Shown here one piece after another: positions 32,615 through 43,831 of a stretch of 64,000 nucleotides of DNA. This DNA comes from Austropuccinia psidii. Lineage: Eukaryota; Basidiomycota; Pucciniomycetes; Pucciniales; Sphaerophragmiaceae. The stretch spans positions 37,448,359 to 37,512,358 of the forward strand of contig JALGQZ010000009.1 in assembly GCA_023105745.1 (NCBI GenBank), written 5' to 3'. Numbering within the stretch: the first letter of the stretch is position 1; every line of letters starts with the position of its first letter. The notes under the pieces are model-generated. The model was not told the DNA's origin. It ran no database searches and saw only the letters and a list, made by a program, of their open reading frames with translations. The translations under genes and the position numbers were made by a program.

Positions 32615-35407
32615 ATGACAACTCCATTTCTCAGAGATCTTGGATACCCAAGAAATCAGCCAGAAATCTGGCAAAGAAGAAACAGAGGGAGAAGGCCACC
32701 CCCTTCTGGATCAAATAACCAACAAAGGACTTATTATCAGGAAACTCCTGCTCAAAGTCCCACCCCAAACCAAATCCAGCCCAGTCCAACAAAAAAATTG
32801 GACAGATGCAGGGAAAATAACTCATATTCATGTACTCCTAAAAGGATTTTCCACATGGAGTATGGACAACAAAACCTTAACCATGGGAGTATCATGGAAG
32901 GAAATTGGAATAATGAGGCAAAAAATATGAGTCAATCTTATTACTTGCCAAAAGATTCTGGAAGAAATGAAAAGTTGGAATCTCAACAGCCATTTCATAC
33001 TCTCAGAAGAGACTTGAATCAGAGGGAATCAAACAGAAATCCAAGCCATAGAGAATTCCTAGCATATGGAAGAGCCCAATCTGATTCAGGAACACCAAGG
33101 CTTGGAAGAAGAAATTCCATCTTTACCACATCAGTCCAACAGCTACAGGACTTGAAATCCAAAGGACAATATTTCCAGGACTCTCCAGTCATCCCTGGTG
33201 GTTTCCAGCAGAGGAAATGGAGCCCTAGTAGAGAACAAGAATTCTTTCAGGAAGGAGAAGATAGAATCAGATCCTTTGATGAAACAATGAATAAAATTAG
33301 TCCAAGAGGAACACAAATCCTAAAAGACACTGTACCTACCAATAGTGTTAGCTCAGAATCAATTGATCCTCAGCTTAAGTCTATTGATGATAAAATACCG
33401 CCTCAAAAATTTGAAACCACAGATTCCAGAGGTAGTAGTTTCATATGGTCCAACATGGGTAAATTCATGGATTGGACATATGATCATGTTCAAGAAGTGA
33501 CTTCAGAAATGAAAACACTCAAGGAAGAAAATTCCTTCCAAGCAACAGTCATAGAAGACTTGAACACAAATCTATCCAGAATTTGGGCAGAATTTGAAAC
33601 TAAAAACAGACAGTTGAACTCAATACTAGAGGAACAACAAGCTGCAAGAAGAGATTTAAGAAATATCCAATCTCAACAGGAAATCCTGGAAAAAGAAGTG
33701 GATTTTCTCTATAAAAAGGAGGAAAAAGAAGATAATTTCTTCCCTCAAACAACTCAAGAGGATAAACCAATCACCAAAGTAAAAGAGGAAGAATCAGAAA
33801 ACCAAGCTCCTGAATCCCAGGATCCAAAGTTAAGGTCTGAGTCTATTTACCAAGATGGTGAGAACCTCAGTTACTCTGAGAAACAAGCATTAAAGCAATT
33901 ACCTGATGTGGTAAATTGGCCTAAATTCTCAGGAATTGGAGAATATGATCATATGGAGCTTATTGATTATATTAATGGACTTTTTGTTGATGTACCAAAG
34001 ATACCAGACTACTGGATCACCACAAGACTCAACACTGCATTCAGAGGCCATGCAAATATATGGTACACTGAAATTAAAGAGATACATGGTAGGAAAAGCT
34101 GGCCATGGTGGAGAAACCAAATAATACAAAAGTACAGCAATGGTACTTGGATTTGGCAAAAAACCATCTCTTTTGAGAGTGACAGATACTCTACAGAAAA
34201 AGACCCTTATGAATGGTGTCTTAAACAAACCAAAAGACTCAAATCTATTGATCCAAACATGACAATAGAGATGAGAAATCATAAGATTCTGACAAAACTT
34301 CCAGGAGACTTAGAACATGCAGTAAAGTGCAGATGCAGCAAAATAAGCAGCATTTATGACATAGCAAATGTCATACAAGATGTCAGAAAAAAGACATCAA
34401 TTGGCAGTAGTTCACCCTATAGGTCACATGATAACAGAGAAAAACCAAATATACTCATGGAAAAAGACCTCAAACCTACCAATGGTGAAGAAGCACCAAG
34501 GAGAAGGAACACATGCCATAACTGTGAATCACCTGACCACTATGCAAATAATTGTCCCAAGGGAAAAAAGAAAATATTTGCAATAGAGGAAGAGTCAGTA
34601 GAAGAACACATGGAGTATAAATCTGACTCTGACAGCATGGGAAATGGGCTAAGACAGGATTCAGACAGTGGATCAGAGCCTATTGAACAATATTTATTAG
34701 AGTATGAGGATGAGAAAACAGAATCAGTCCTAGGAAACTCTTTGAAACCAGAACTCATTCAACCCAAAAAAGGTGAAGACAGAAGTGGCAGAACCATTGA
34801 TGCTAAAGAGTATTTGGAAGTACCCAAAACTGGTATGGCCTTTATTCATGGAGCAAAATCAAAGCTTGATGTGTACATTGAAAATAAAAAGCATCCTTTG
34901 ATTTTTGACACAGGAGCAAATTGCTCAGTGGTAGCCAAAGAATACTTGGACAGACACTTTCCAATGTGGAATGCAGAGATGCTTTTAACAAAAGCAAGAA
35001 GCTTTAAAAGTGCTGCAGGCAAAATGAAGTCACTTGGAATAATCCAAAAAATAATTATAATACCACACAAAATGGGAAACCTCAGATTACACATTGAATT
35101 TGTGGTACTTGAAAATGCTAAGTTTGATGGATTTTTAATGGGTACAGAGTACCATAGAATCTATGGCATAAGCATACATAATTACCTAGAGAGCTACTTG
35201 ATAGTTGGGCAAGACAAACAAAGAAAATTTTACTTTGAAACTGACAACCCCAATCAAATAAAAAGATATTCCAATAGGGATTATTTAACAGAGAGAAGGA
35301 ATAAACCACCAGAAAAAGACCAATGGGTAAAGCTGGATGATTCAGATAAAGATTCCTTTTTGAAAGGATCAAGAGCCTCCATGAGGACAAAAGAGTCTCA
35401 TCAATGA
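32615..35407 (+). CDS. gag-pro: Element B gag-protease polyprotein, copy 2 (930 aa)
   Basis: Its translation is identical to the copy at 26747-29539 over the whole length, with the same zinc knuckle (34514) and DTG protease motif (34907). Complete identity of two 2.8 kb frames means the duplication is very recent or has been homogenised by gene conversion. Either copy could supply capsid and protease. Confidence 0.88.
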   Translation: MTTPFLRDLGYPRNQPEIWQRRNRGRRPPPSGSNNQQRTYYQETPAQSPTPNQIQPSPTKKLDRCRENNSYSCTPKRIFHMEYGQQNLNHGSIMEGNWNNEAKNMSQSYYLPKDSGRNEKLESQQPFHTLRRDLNQRESNRNPSHREFLAYGRAQSDSGTPRLGRRNSIFTTSVQQLQDLKSKGQYFQDSPVIPGGFQQRKWSPSREQEFFQEGEDRIRSFDETMNKISPRGTQILKDTVPTNSVSSESIDPQLKSIDDKIPPQKFETTDSRGSSFIWSNMGKFMDWTYDHVQEVTSEMKTLKEENSFQATVIEDLNTNLSRIWAEFETKNRQLNSILEEQQAARRDLRNIQSQQEILEKEVDFLYKKEEKEDNFFPQTTQEDKPITKVKEEESENQAPESQDPKLRSESIYQDGENLSYSEKQALKQLPDVVNWPKFSGIGEYDHMELIDYINGLFVDVPKIPDYWITTRLNTAFRGHANIWYTEIKEIHGRKSWPWWRNQIIQKYSNGTWIWQKTISFESDRYSTEKDPYEWCLKQTKRLKSIDPNMTIEMRNHKILTKLPGDLEHAVKCRCSKISSIYDIANVIQDVRKKTSIGSSSPYRSHDNREKPNILMEKDLKPTNGEEAPRRRNTCHNCESPDHYANNCPKGKKKIFAIEEESVEEHMEYKSDSDSMGNGLRQDSDSGSEPIEQYLLEYEDEKTESVLGNSLKPELIQPKKGEDRSGRTIDAKEYLEVPKTGMAFIHGAKSKLDVYIENKKHPLIFDTGANCSVVAKEYLDRHFPMWNAEMLLTKARSFKSAAGKMKSLGIIQKIIIIPHKMGNLRLHIEFVVLENAKFDGFLMGTEYHRIYGISIHNYLESYLIVGQDKQRKFYFETDNPNQIKRYSNRDYLTERRNKPPEKDQWVKLDDSDKDSFLKGSRASMRTKESHQ

Positions 35408-35431
35408 TGAGCCTTTTTTGGAGGGAGGGTA

Positions 35432-36929
35432 TGTCAGCCTGTGACTCAAAACAGAGCACCAGCATGACATCCAACATACCATAAGTAATGGTATGAGGAG
35501 TATTGGACAAATATAGCCAATACAAGTAAGTTATGAAGAGGAAACCTCCTCAAATATAATAAGAAAGGACAAAGATATGCCCTATCAATGATAAGACCAA
35601 ATAAGCAAAACCCTTGTTTTCACCTCTCATCTAACTTATGCATATTTAAGTTATTATATACCAGAATGTTATTTTTATTAAAGCTCACATAGAGAGCTAC
35701 ACAATGATATCATCCATGTTTTTGTAACACCACTACAACTGGAGATACCATATGACCTTTATTTCAAAACCAAGACCCCCCTGAAAGTCAAAGAGGGCTT
35801 GTACAAAACTGTACAAAAGTATAACCAAATTAAAGATCTCAACAAGAGCTTTAATTTGAGACACCTTAGACCTCTTTATCTCTTAAATTGACTGAGGGAT
35901 CTTGGTTCAAAGGTTTAATAACCAAAATACAGATATTCTGAAAATAAGAAAATAAACAAACCCCTGTATCTTTGGCATACACTCATACAACTGTACAGTG
36001 TCATATACCAAACTGTAGGGCTAGTCAAGCCCTACAAAACTGTATCATCAGAATACAGATATCTTCCAAACTGAAGAAGATATCTGGTATGGAAGTTTTT
36101 GAAGCCTCATACTGATGTACAAAAATACATCCAAAAAACTTAAAACCCTTATAACTTTTGCTATTTTAAAGAAGGGTAAACATGAAGCATACCAAATTGA
36201 AGATCTCATTAAGCCCTTCAATTCTGTGCTCTTAGTTTCTTGATATCTCAAAAACTGACCAAGATATCTTGGTTGGAAGTATTTTGACCAATACTGGTCT
36301 GTACCAAACCTGTACCAACCAGTACTGGCTTGATACTTAAAATAATAGTTGTTTAAAGCTTAAACCCGCCCAAAATGACTAATATTAGTCATCCAGACAC
36401 TCTGGAAACGTCACAATGGTGCTGACGTGGCCTGTGAAGAGTTTTTTCACCCTGTATTGATCCAGAATGATCATTTGTGGTCCAAAAACCACAATTCTGA
36501 CTATGCTGACGTCAGAATTGATGGTACAGAACCACAACCCAGCCTCCAGAGTGAAAATTTTCACTCTGTAGACGTGTGAAGAGCCTACCAGTCTCTCACA
36601 GTCCTCAGAGGAGATAAAAGCAGGTCTTTCCTCACTGGAAAAGACTCATCTTATCATGAATTAACATCCTTACGTAGTAAAACTGTCTTATACCAGTAGT
36701 ACTCTTAGGATTATATTGATATAATTAAAATAATTAATTATTGTAGTGTTTCTTTACAGTCAAAGATATTAGAGCATTGCAACCCAGGTCCTCAATAGAC
36801 TCATCACCACTGTTACCACATAGCAGTAGGACCTGAAGATTTCATTTATTATTTATTTTTTGTGTGTCACAGTCATAGTGCTAGCTTGTATTTACTATTT
36901 TTGAGCTACTACATAGACTCACCCTGACA
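35432..36929 (+). repeat. Element B LTR, copy 3 (right end)
   Basis: 1498 bp. Only a couple of single-base differences from copy 1 were seen (near 36024 and 36805). It ends CTGACA and is followed by the ATTAA duplication. Confidence 0.95.
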
Positions 36930-36934
36930 ATTAA

Positions 36935-39900
36935 AGAATTAACAGATAAATATTCTAAATTCAATATTGATGACATAATTGAAACAAGAATTAAACAAGC
37001 CATAAATATTATCAAAACAGATAACAAGAAATTCCTTGATGACATTTCAAATTGATTTACTGAAGTGAAGACATATACCATTGCCTTGAAAAAGTGTTTT
37101 GATGCTTCACAAGAAGAAGTATCAAAATTATTAATGAAATTGAATCAATTCACTGCTGATAATACAAGACAAACAGAGTTATGGCAAGAACTGACACATA
37201 AGGAAGACATGTATAAAATTGAAGTAATAAATCTAATACAAAGCTTCCAACATGAATACAGAAATTCCCAAAGGTGTAGCAACAGTAAAATGAATGACAT
37301 TGAACAAATACTGAATACCTTACCAAGAATGTCTACACCTCTAAATCAAAATGAGGGCACAAGGTATTCCAATCCACAAGTATTGGATCCTGATAATTCA
37401 CAATTAAAAAATGAATTATCTACTTCTTTTCATAACTTGGAACCATCAATGGGCCAAGCACTCTTGAAAGAAGTTCCAAAACTTAAAGAATGGCCTCACT
37501 TCAGTGGTGAAGGAGAATATGACCATATGGAATTCATTAGAGGTATTGACATGATCAAAGAGGATTTTGAATTACCAGACAGATTGGTAACAGCCAGGTT
37601 TAACACCTTGTTTACCAGATCAGCTCACAGATGGTACATCAAAATAAGACAAGCACATGGACACCAGAGTTGGACTTGGTGGAAAACCCAAATCATCAAC
37701 AAATGGGAAAATGATGCTTTGAGGTTTAAAGTTGAAACAGCCTTTGAATCTGCCAAATTTAATTCTGATAAAGACAAAGCTTTACCATGGTTTTGCCAAC
37801 AAAAGGACAGATTAACAGCATTATATCCTGACATGTCAGAATTTATGATCCATAGAAAAATTCTGAGACAATGTGGAGGTGACTTAGAGCATGCTGTCAA
37901 AAGCAGGACTACTGAACAATCTTCAGCAGAGGATATTATCAATATACTAAAAGAAGTAACCACCAGAACCAAAATTGGTTCTAGTAGGGTGAATCTCAAA
38001 GCAAGGTTTAATACACCTTGGAAAGATTCTGTGGACAAAAAACCCAAAGAAAATTCTAGTAATATTAAATATAAATCTGCAGATACAGTCAGAAAATGCC
38101 ATATTTGCCAAAGCACCACCCATTTAGCCAATACATGTCCAAAAAGAGGGAAAATCAATGAAATTGACATTGAAAAGGGACCAGATGTTGAAAAAGAAGA
38201 CATAATTGAAGACAATTCAGATGATAAGTCATCCATATTTTCTGAATCTTCAAAAGATATAGAAAATATCAATGCGACTTTTGACATCATGGAATCTTAT
38301 TCCCACTTACCACAGTTGAGCAATGGTCAAGTTGATTTATCAAAAGTTCAAGATGCACAACTTATGAAGACAAAACCAAACAGAGGAAAAGGTTATACAG
38401 CTGGTGATTCCTGTATAACAGAAGTGGTGATTGACAACAAGCCCACCAAACTTTTGCTTGACCCAGGAGCCTTCTGCTCTTGTGTTGGAAAATCTTTTCT
38501 TAAGACCTGTGTACCAAATTTTGAAGAACAATTGTTACCAATTGATGGTATAAAATTCAACAGTGCAAGTAACCCAATGAAAGCATTAGGAATATTTGAG
38601 ACAAATGTCATATTCCCACACATAAATGGTGATTTGAGAATCACAGTTGAATTTGTTGTTATGGAAAATTGCTCTAGTACCCATTTTATATTGGGAAATG
38701 ACTATTTAATCATGTATGCGATAGATTTACATAATAACAACGACAGATACTTTACAATTGGGGACAATAAGCGCCAGAAATTTGCCTTTTTACCATTTAA
38801 AAGACAAATTACAGTAAACAAAGTATCACCAGTCAACTTAGAGTTAGAGAAATTCAAGTCTGAACAGTTAAATGAGGCTGAAATAAGCCTTTATCTGACT
38901 GATAAACAAGAAAATGAACTTTCTTCCCTTTTGTATGACCACAGAGGAGCATTTGCTACAGACAAAGAACCTCTGGGAGCAATTATTGGTCATGAAACTG
39001 ACATCATTCTTAACATTGAGAGACCTTATCCAACACTCTTAAGAAGACCTGCTTATCCAGCAAGTCCAAAATTAAGAGAAGCTCTAGAAATTAATATCAA
39101 AGAGCTTCTGGACCTTGGTGTAATAAGAAAAGTAGGCCACAATGAGGAAGTAGAAATAACTACACCAGTAATAGTGGCGTGGAATAATGGAAAATCCAGA
39201 ATGGTTGGGGACTTTAGAGCTCTGAACACTTACACTGTCCCAGACAGATACCCAATACCAAAAATCCAAATTGCCCTTACTCAAATATCTCAAGCAGTGT
39301 ATACAACCACTATGGATGCCCTTAAAGGATTCCATCAAGATGTGGTAACACCAAGAGCAAGAAAATACTTGAGAATTATTGTTCATTGTGGAGTGTATGA
39401 ATACTTAAGGATGCCCTTTGGTATCAAAAATGCACCTTCACACTTCCATAGAATGATGAATGAAATCTTCCCTGAAGAACTGTCAGAGGGATGGTTAATC
39501 ATTTACATTGATGAAATTATTATCTGTTCAAAGACTTGGGAGGAGCACATGTACAGATTATCAAGAGTTTTGACAAAAATCCAATCAGTAAACATGAAAA
39601 TCTCCTTGAAGAAATGTCATTTTGGATTTAAAGAACTTAAAGCACTAGAACATGTTGTATCTGGTTTGTCCCTTGGAATTGACAAAACCAAAGTCGCAGC
39701 AGTATTGTTAAAACCCATGCCTCAGAATAAGAAGGAAATTCAGTCATTCTTAGGTTTTGCAGGATATTACAGGCAACACATTAAAGATTTTGCATCCATA
39801 GCAAGACCACTTTATAAGTTGTGTGACAAAGACACAGTGTTTGAGATGACTGTTGACAGAGTCAAAGCTTTTGAGTCTCTAAGAGAAGCATTGACCACTG

Positions 39901-41963
39901 CTCCACTCTTACTGATGCCAGACTTTAAATTGCCTTTCAAACTGTATATTGATGCATCAGGGGATGGACTGGGTGCTGCACTTCACCAAGTTCAGATCAT
40001 AAATGATAAGCCTGTAGAAGGACCCATATGTTTCATATCCAGGCAAATCAAACCAACTGAAGCCAGATATGGAGCAAGTCAGATGGAATGTCTATGCCTT
40101 GTCTGGGCCTTGGAAAAATTGAACTACTTTTTAGAGGGATGTGTTTCTGAAGTGATAACAGATTTTACAGCTGTCAAATCACTTTTGAACATGAAAACAC
40201 CCAACAGACACATGCTCAGATGGCAAATAGCCATACAAGAATACAGAGGAAATATGACTATTGTTCATAAGGATGGGAATATTCATAAGAATGCAGATGG
40301 ACTAAGAAGATGGCCATTACCAAATAATATTGATAATCCTGCTTATGTGCCAGAAGAAGCTTCACCACAAATTGCAATAGAAGGAATAAGTGTTACAGAC
40401 TTGAACACCACCTTCTTTGAAGAAGTCAGAAGTAGTTACACTCAAGATAAGAATTGTAGCATCTTATGCCAATTACTTAACAAAGACTGTAAAGACAACT
40501 CTCTTATACATGCCTTGGATGAAGTATGGAGGAAATCTTATGATGAAGGAAGATTTCACCTACTGGATGGTATAATTTACCACAGAACCAAGCACACGTG
40601 TGTCATGACAGTTGTAGACAGGTCATTAATCAATCTTGTACTGAAAGAATGCCATTATAGTCCCTTTTCAGGACATCTGTCTGAAGACAGAACAAGAGAA
40701 AAAGTAAAGACCTGCATATGGTGGCCAATGTGGCAGAAAGATGTTGCAGAGTATTGCAAAACCTGTGACAGATGCCAAAAGGCAAATAAATCAACTGGCA
40801 AAAGACTTGGAAATATGATAAAAATGCAAGAACCAAACAGACCTTGGGAAACTGTCCATATGGATTGGGTAACTGGCCTACCACCAGGAGGTGACAGGAG
40901 CTATAATGCTTGCCTAGTAATTGTGGACAGATTCAGTAAAACTCCAATCTTTTTACCATGTCACAAAGATGATACAGCCATGGATACAGCTCTTCTGATA
41001 TGGAATAGAGTAGTGTCATGGACTGGGATATTTACAAATATCATCAGTGATAGAGATCCCAAATTCACTTCAGCACTATGGACAAATCTTCACCAATTAT
41101 TTGGAACTAAACTGTCTTTCTCTACAGCCTACCACCCACAAACTGATGGCCTGGCTGAAAGAATGATCCAAACCTTAGAGGACATGGTGAGAAGATTTTG
41201 TGCATATGGCCTTGAATTCAAAGATTGTGATGGATTTACCCATGATTGGTGTACTCTGTTGCCAGCACTGGAATTAGCATATAAAACATCAATCCATGCC
41301 AGTACCAATCAGACCCCTGCTATTCTAGAAAAAGGATGGAACCCCAAGTTACCCCAAGATTCCTTGAGGAAAGACTTAATTGAAATACATCCCACAGCTG
41401 CTAGCTTCAAAGGAATGCTAGAAAAAGCTAGAAAGCATGCAGTAAGATGCATGGAGTACTCTTTTGAATATGCTAAAGACAAATGGGATAAATCACATGC
41501 AACTCCAGATTTCAAAGCAGGGGACCTAGTTCTTGTATCAACCACTAACTTCAATAACATCAAAGGATGTAAAAAGTTGAAAGACTCCTTCGCAGGACCT
41601 TTTGTGATTAAGGCCCTCCATGGAGAAAATGCTGTTGAAGTAGAATTATCTGAAGATCTTAGCAATAAGCACCCTACATTTCCAGTAAGCTTGATAAAGC
41701 CATACAAATCTAGTGATGCTGAGAAATTTCCCTTGAGGAATAAGGTTCCCAAAGTTATACCTCCTATTGAGACATCTGGTACTAAGAAAATAACCAAAGT
41801 TCTTAAAGAAAGGAAACTAAGAACCAAGAAAGTAAGGGAATACCTTGTTAGGTACAGTGACCCAACTTGTGAAGATGAATGGTTAGAAGAAAAAGATATA
41901 CCAGAAGCTACCAAACTCCTCAGAAGATTCAGACACACTAGAAACACCAATATTACAAAGTAA
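36935..41963 (+). CDS. gag-pol: Element A gag-pol: capsid, protease, RT, RNase H, integrase, chromodomain
   Basis: It continues the frame of 23405-23943 across the B insertion. One TGA at 37053-37055 interrupts it; from 37056 it is open to TAA at 41961. Domains in order: coiled coil; capsid-like ([11 protein letters not shown], about 37500); zinc knuckle [14 protein letters not shown] (38097); protease with [10 protein letters not shown] (Asp at 38460); RT with [14 protein letters not shown] and YIDEIIIC (39504); RNase H with [10 protein letters not shown] (Asp at 39951); integrase zinc-binding region ([17 protein letters not shown]). The integrase triad is Asp 40863, Asp 41049 and Glu 41157, with D-to-E spacing 35. 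A GPF block and a chromodomain ([20 protein letters not shown]) end it. The chromodomain normally steers integration to modified chromatin. Odd points are DPG instead of DSG/DTG in protease and YIDE instead of YIDD in RT; both likely cripple the enzyme. Confidence 0.9.
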
Positions 41964-41970
41964 TATTTTT

Positions 41971-41985
41971 TTTAGGGGGAGGGAA
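41971..41985 (+). other. Polypurine tract of element A
   Basis: AGGGGGAGGGAA lies between the pol stop codon and the right LTR, where plus-strand priming is expected. Confidence 0.7.
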
Positions 41986-43826
41986 TGTGAGCCTTAGAGG
42001 TAATTTCATATACCCAAAAGACCACAAATACAAAATTAACATATTAATATAAATAAAATAAATTTATTTATATTATTAAAATAAAAATCAAAATATGAAT
42101 ACAAAATTATATTCAAAATAAAAAAAATTAATTAAAATTTAAAAATAAAATTACATCAAATTTTGAAATTATAAAATTACATTTATACTTGAAAAAATTA
42201 AGTAAAAATGAAATTTTAACAAAATTGTGAAAAAATAAATAAATTTGGAAAAAAGTTAAATAAGATTTATTATAACTTTTTATCCAATAAATAAACATAT
42301 AAAATTCATTTCCCCATTGGATTCCTCATCAAAAATCAGGTGGGGTCACCTCTGAGTGAAATTCTTGTAACTCAACTCTAAATAAGCTTAAATTAAGTTT
42401 TTAGTATTTTCAATACAAAAGTTGAAAATCCTCAAAACCTTAATTTAATTCACACCACATGTGGTGTTAACCATCAATTTTTGTGTTAAAATTGAGGTGT
42501 TGTGTTTAGTTTAGAAGTTATGAGGAATTGAAGTATTTTCAATTGAATTCAATTGAAATGTCAAAATGTGCACGTGTATTAAATAAGTGAACTTTGATTT
42601 ACATATGAGGTGTCAATTATTACTGTATTGTACTGTACAATTGAATTGAATTACATATGTAAATTATAAGTATAATACATGATGAGGAATTAAAGGAAAA
42701 ATAAATTGGAAAGATTAAATTTGGGGGGGAAAAGAAACTCCAGCTCTAAGGGGGAGCTAGACCCCCAAATTCCTTGCTGACAGGTGTGGGATGTCAAAAT
42801 TCACGCAAAGGTTCATCACTTTTGGCCTGGAATTGAGTTACAGGGTCTGTGGACTCAATTGATGATGAGGTTTTGATACCAACTGGGGTAGGTTTAGCTG
42901 TTGCCAAGAGGGTAAAACTACCCTTAAGATAAAACAATCATAATAAAAACAGTTTTAACTGGTTTCTACGCCTCTGACACACATTCTGACGTGTTTTGAA
43001 GGCTCTAGGCCTGGTATTGCTATAGTAATGGCTGATTTAAGGGTCTAAAATGGCTAAAAATGGCTAAAAATGGCTTAAACCAGCCTTTTTTGGTCTAAAC
43101 CAGGGTTCAATGATGCCATAATTGGCTTTTCTGTTGTCAGACTGTTTTTCACGACTGACAAGAGTAAAATTTACTTTTGGAGTAAGAGAATTGATGGCTA
43201 TAAAAGAATGTCTTCTTTGCCCCACTTTTCTCTTCATGTTAGAATCTTTTCCTTTTATTAATTAGTTTAAACACTGTTAAACCAATCAATCAAAGATTAC
43301 AACCTCCATTTTTAAATCATTCTAATCCTTTTAACCACGTGAAAAAATCATTATAATCATTGTTTGTAACTCTTATAATCATTTTTACCCCTGAACCACC
43401 CCAAAAGTGAATTAAAGCATCTTTCATCACTGTTAACTTTGTCACTTTGTTTCCAAATTCACTCTGGTCACTTTTGGGCGTGTTTTCTCTTTAATATTCT
43501 TTTTAAAGACTTTGTTCTTTAATTAATTGCTTGCAGTTCTTTGCTCAATTAATTCCAATTGAAATTGCTCTTGAAGAAATTTCTTTTGTAGCCTTAAAAT
43601 ATCTCTTGTAGAGTATTTTTTTGGATAAATTTTTATTGTTGGTAAAACAATAAATCTTTATAATATTATTGTTTTATACTAATAAAGTTATAAACAATAA
43701 GATTGGCGTGTTTTCTCTTAAAAATAATATTTCATACTATTTTTAATTGATTTTTTACCTTATACAAATTTTGAGGACAGGGAAAGTACTTGATTTTTAA
43801 TCAAAGTTTCATATCCACACCTTACA
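41986..43826 (+). repeat. Right LTR of element A
   Basis: 1841 bp, colinear with 20744-22574 with scattered substitutions and small indels. Both copies carry the 22-bp palindrome (42537-42558 here) and the TATA box (43199-43206). It is followed by GAAAC. Confidence 0.93.
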
Positions 43827-43831
43827 GAAAC

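Larger units (their letters stand above)
23944..36929 (+). mobile_element. Element B: gag-protease LTR retrotransposon as a tandem of three LTRs and two internal regions
   Basis: The order is LTR (23944-25441), internal (25442-29563), LTR (29564-31061), internal (31062-35431), LTR (35432-36929). All three LTRs are 1498 bp and differ at only a few positions. Outer ends are TGTCAG and CTGACA, flanked by ATTAA (23939-23943 and 36930-36934); there is no separate duplication at the middle LTR. A single insertion was therefore expanded by recombination between LTRs, or integrated as a tandem. Neither internal region has room for reverse transcriptase or integrase: the ORF stops 24 bp before the next LTR. 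Confidence 0.93.
20744..43826 (+). mobile_element. Element A: chromodomain Ty3/gypsy retrotransposon inserted in D gag
   Basis: It starts TGTGAGCC and ends TTACA and is flanked by a perfect 5-bp duplication GAAAC (20739-20743 and 43827-43831). It has two LTRs of 1831 and 1841 bp, a primer site, a gag with an intron, a long gag-pol frame and a purine tract before the right LTR. 12,986 bp of its 23,083 bp belong to the nested element B (23944-36929). Ignoring the insert and one GAAAC, D's reading frame continues in phase. The two LTRs differ at scattered sites, clearly more than those of B or C, so A is older than they are. Confidence 0.93.
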
